Under the pieces are notes generated by a model. It did no database searches. It was not told the origin of the DNA and worked only from the letters and a program-made list of their open reading frames with translations. This document shows, piece by piece, positions 19,485 through 22,392 of a stretch of 22,392 nucleotides of DNA. Each line of letters starts with the position of its first letter. The stretch's first letter is position 1. A program made the position numbers and the translations under genes. This DNA is from Haplomitrium mnioides (taxonomy: Eukaryota; Marchantiophyta; Haplomitriopsida; Calobryales), in the NCBI GenBank assembly GCA_049999725.1, contig JBNGIS010019978.1, forward strand, positions 1 through 22,392, given 5' to 3'.

Positions 19485-20290
19485 AATTTAGATAGTCCTC
19501 ATAAACCAAGCCCTTGAGTATGTGCAATATGTAAAGCAGGTGGAAGTGGTTTAGTGAAGATATCTGCTCTATTATCCTTGCTTGCCATCTATTGGACATT
19601 TTTTTTGTCACCGTGTTGCTCATGGGTGTAAAAGAATTTAGGGGCAATGTGTTTAATTTTATCGCCCTTGATAAAACCTTGAACAATTTGGTCGACGCAT
19701 GGTCGATTGTCCTCGCATATTATTGTAGGGGACTAAATCAAAGGTTGGCCCATTTTAATGTTGATATGATCAATGAGTTGTTGAAGCCATATACATTCCC
19801 TACTAGCCTCATAGAGTGCTATAATTTCTGCATGGTTGGTTGAGGTAGTCGTAATTGTTTGTTTGGTGCTTCTCCATGAGATAGAAATGCTTCCTTTAAG
19901 GAAGACATATGTTGTTTGAGACTTTGCGTCATCAGGATCAGTTGAATATCCAGCATTGGCATAACCGATGATATCATTTGTTGTATTTCTGGAGAAGAAG
20001 AGCCCCATGTCCTTTGTACCTTCAAGGTATCTGAAAATGTGGTTAAGCTCATTCCAATGGCGAATGGTAGGCTGGGAGCTGTGCCTTGCGAGCATGTTTA
20101 CTGCAAAAGATATATGAGGTCTAGTCTGATTTGCAAGGTACATGAGAGCTCTAATTGCTGAAAGATATGGTTTTTCTAATCCTAGAGTTGGTTCATGTTC
20201 CTTTTGCTTTTCGAACATGTCCTTAGTTGGGTTCGGAGATCTCATTTCCATAGGAGTGCTCGTCGGATGAGCATTTTCCATATTGAATTG
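19485..20290 (-). pseudogene. Decayed copia RNase H domain (element 2)
   Basis: A long open piece at 19733-20281 gives HPTSTPMEMRSPNP, YLSAIRALMYLANQTRPHIS, FAVNMLARHSSQPT and NHIFRYLEGTKDMGLFF. It goes on with IIGYANAGYSTDPDDAKSQT, then SISWRSTKQTITTTSTNHAE and IIALYEASRECIWLQQLIDH. After a frame break come CEDNRPCVDQIVQGFIKGDK and DNRADIFTKPLPPALHIAH, the usual end of copia pol. Asn stands in GYANAGY where the family has the first catalytic Asp. RNase H removes the RNA template during cDNA synthesis; this copy is inactive. It is less decayed than the RT next to it. Confidence 0.92.
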
Positions 20291-22000
20291 TTTGAGAATC
20301 TTGGCTATATATGTAGACTGGTGGATCAGAATACACCATCAGGCAGATGCTCAAGCTAGATGCCGAGACAGAGGTTCTCCGATGTCTCGTATTTCAAATA
20401 TGTCCTTTAGTTTGGCAATTGTGTTGGGAGCTAGAGTTTTTATACCAAAAAATTTTATGTTGTCTATATAAAGTGCAACTACGACGTATTTAGAGCCTAT
20501 ATGTTTCATGAACATGCATGGAGCAATGTCATCATTTGTAAAATTTAGTGCTATCATCTCTGATTTGAATCTCTGGTACCAATTTCTGCCACTCTATTTG
20601 AGTCCATATATCAATTTCAAAACTTGAACTGTCATTTGTGTGCTTGCTTGATCGATTGATGACCTAGATACATTAATAGAATGCTTTGCCAACTTCATAT
20701 TTTCATGTGGTATACTTTGATGGTGAGGGACAAAAGGTCCGCTCTATTGTTGCTCATGCAACTTGTATGTATTTGGGACAAAAGATCCTTTGTAGCTTTG
20801 TATGCTTAGCAAATGTGCTAGCTGGACTAAAGGTCCTTTGAAATGTTGCTTGCTCAGCGAGTGCACTGGCTGGACTAAAGTTCCTTTGAAATGTTGCTTG
20901 CTCAATGAGTGCACTGGCTGGACTAATGGTCCTTTGTAATGCTGCTTGCTCAACAAGTGCGTTGGCTGGACTTTAGGTCCTTTGTAATCATTGTGCAACT
21001 TGCTTTCCATCATTTGGCATTGTCGTTTTGACATGAGGACTAAAGTTCCTTTTTAGATTGGCAGAGGTCTTTTCCGGAAAGAAGGTCCTTTCATTTGTTG
21101 GCCATTGAGGACAAAAGGTCCTTTTCCGAGATTGAGGTCTTTGTGAACAAAAGGTCCATTCTGAATCATTGTGCCTCTGTGGACTAAAGGTCCATTTTTA
21201 TAGTGCAGTTCATGAGGGACAAAAGGTCCAACCTCAAAATTTAGGCCTTGAGAGACAAAAGGTACAGTCTCAATATGTGGGTCATGAGAGACAAAAGGTC
21301 TAATCTCAGTATTTGGGCCATGAGAGACAAAATGTCTAATCTCAGTATTTGGGCTGCTTGGAACTAAAGGTCCATATGCACTATGGTTGTTCTTCTCTGA
21401 ACGTGAAATGCCATTCTTGAAATGAGTTCAAGGGGTGCTTTCATCAAAATTTGGGTGTTCAGAGTACCATATAAGTAGGCAGTGATGACGTTCATGATGT
21501 GCATGGTGAGATGGCGTTGAATAACAAATGCTATCATGTATTTTTAAGCTATAGTGTCCATGACAGATGAGTATGTGAGGTCATAGTCACATCCAAGAAT
21601 CTGAGTATGTCTTTTAGCCACTAATCTTACCTTATATCTTGTGACATCACCATTTGCACTGTATTTGCAGACAAAAATAAATATATAATCTGTTAGATGG
21701 ATGTCTGGAAGTGTTGGCATAACAGATCCAAATACTTGTCATTGTATGAGAGAGTCAAGTTTCAAATTTATTTCTTTTTCCTATTGGGGCCAATCGGTTC
21801 TTGATTTTGCTTCTTGTACAAATAAAGGATCAAGAGTATCCTCGTCTATTGATTGTGATATAGAAAATGCAAATGAGTCATCCATAGTGGTCTAGGTTCT
21901 GTCCCATATTTGACTGGTATAGGAATAGTCAATTGCTATTTCATCGTTGTGTGTTGCAATGTGTAATGATGTCGATGATGAACAGCCTCTACTTTGAACC
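20291..22000 (-). pseudogene. Decayed copia reverse transcriptase (element 2) with repeat insertion
   Basis: The N-terminal half lies at 21440-22000: DDSFAFSISQSIDEDTLDPL, SRTDWPQ, QVFGSVMPTLPDIHLTDYIF, GDVTRYKVRLVAKRHTQ, DYDLTYSSVMDTIA, MNVITAYLYGTLNTQILMKA. The C-terminal half lies at 20283-20640: VQVLKLIYGLK, SGRNWYQRF, MIALNFTNDDIAPCMFMKH, then VVVALYIDNIKFFG, with Asn replacing the second catalytic Asp. It ends with QSTYIAKILKQFNM-like text after frame shifts. Between the halves sits about 650 bp of GPxV peptide repeats (20727-21373). Several stops interrupt the frame, so the copy is dead. Order and strand match the RNase H below it, so both belong to one element. Confidence 0.9.
20727..21373 (-). 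repeat. Codon-length tandem repeat inside the copia RT (GPxV repeat)
   Basis: The word GGACnAAAGGTCC or a close variant occurs 16 times. Its ends fall at 20740, 20788, 20836, 20884, 20932, 20980, 21049, 21088, 21121, 21157, 21193, 21229, 21265, 21301, 21337 and 21373. Spacings are 48 (five times), 69, 39, 33 and 36 (seven times), all divisible by three. On the minus strand this gives 16-residue units (such as GPLVQPVHSLSKQHFK) and 12-residue units (such as GPFVSHDPHIET) with a recurring GP(F/L)V core. Only two stops cut the frame, at 21053-21055 and 20744-20746. The word is itself a small inverted repeat (GGAC/GTCC). It lies between the ILMKA and LKLIYGLK parts of the RT. Confidence 0.92.
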
Positions 22001-22392
22001 ACGAACAAGCTACTCAGAATAGAAACCTTTTTTTTTTTGGGAAAATTGTGATTTTTCATAAAAAAAAACATCAAAAATGAGGTTAATTTTAAAAAACAAA
22101 AAAGTACATGAGTTTTTTGGGTTTGTTTTTTGCCATTTCAGCAACCATAATAGAGCGAAAGTCAATTTCATTATGCAAAATCAATCAATATTACTAGTTT
22201 TCATGAAAACATTTGAAAACTCGAATTTGTTTTAAATCATAAAAATTATGGTAAGTTTTCATCAAAAAATTACATTTATCATTGATTACAATTCTAAGCC
22301 CAAAAGTTTAAATACACGTCATGAGAAACTATTTTGAAATATGTTTGATTGCACAAACTTGAGGCGCACGTACACATGGTGCTCTTTCAAAC
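22000..22392. repeat. Dispersed non-coding repeat, copy 2 (cut by window end)
   Basis: Matches 16133-16541 in the same orientation and starts at the same point relative to the copia RT: CTACTTTGAAC, a few bases, then ACAAGCTACTCA in both. It carries longer A and T runs. It is truncated only because the window ends. Confidence 0.88.

Noticed and set aside
21701-22074. Plus frame at 21701-21895 and minus frame at 21892-22074 as separate genes
   Set aside because: The first is antisense to the copia RT; the second is the N-terminal edge of the same copia remains running into the non-coding repeat.

Overview
This looks like a repeat-rich nuclear segment of a land plant. Decayed Ty3/gypsy and Ty1/copia LTR retrotransposons of plant type, AT-rich spacers, a retroposed poly(A) fragment and one uninterrupted eukaryote-style gene support that. 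I see no ribosome-binding sites, operons, tRNA or rRNA genes. The species cannot be told from the window; a large-genome plant such as a gymnosperm, fern or lycophyte is only a guess.

Layout. 1-3980: fossil Ty3/gypsy element on the minus strand (possible LTR at the left edge, then integrase, RNase H and reverse transcriptase, all broken). 3981-5740: AT-rich spacer ending in two small tandem repeats (62-bp and 41-bp units). 5748-6527, minus: the only intact, convincing gene, a 259-aa DUF1963/YwqG-like protein with two CxxC modules. 6528-7135: its upstream region, with a 33-bp duplication and an isolated good splice-donor motif pointing towards the array. 7136-15077: a roughly 7.9-kb minisatellite of about 240 units of 31 and 34 bp, arranged in dimers and larger higher-order repeats. 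It carries two 10-N gaps that both look like unmerged assembly overlaps. 15077-16070, minus: a fossil copia reverse transcriptase cut off exactly at the array edge. 16133-16541 and 22000-22392: two copies of one non-coding repeat, each at the same place next to a copia RT. 17723-18892, minus: a decayed unrecognised protein gene, hit by a short poly(A) retroposon with a 10-bp target duplication. 18893-22000, minus: a second fossil copia element with a candidate 95-bp LTR, a polypurine tract, RNase H and an RT interrupted by a long in-frame repeat of GPxV peptides.

How it fits together. Apart from the DUF1963 gene nothing here looks able to make a working protein. The history reads as layers: an old gene, a retroposon and a copia element inserted in it, an older copia relative, and a minisatellite that grew next to, or was entered by, that relative. 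The most interesting signals are (i) the alternating array units, in which each subtype's variable hexamer is complementary to a different part of the conserved arm; (ii) the GPxV repeat inside a copia RT, with all unit spacings a multiple of three; (iii) the identical 47-bp flanks at both assembly gaps; (iv) the shared insertion beside the two copia RTs.
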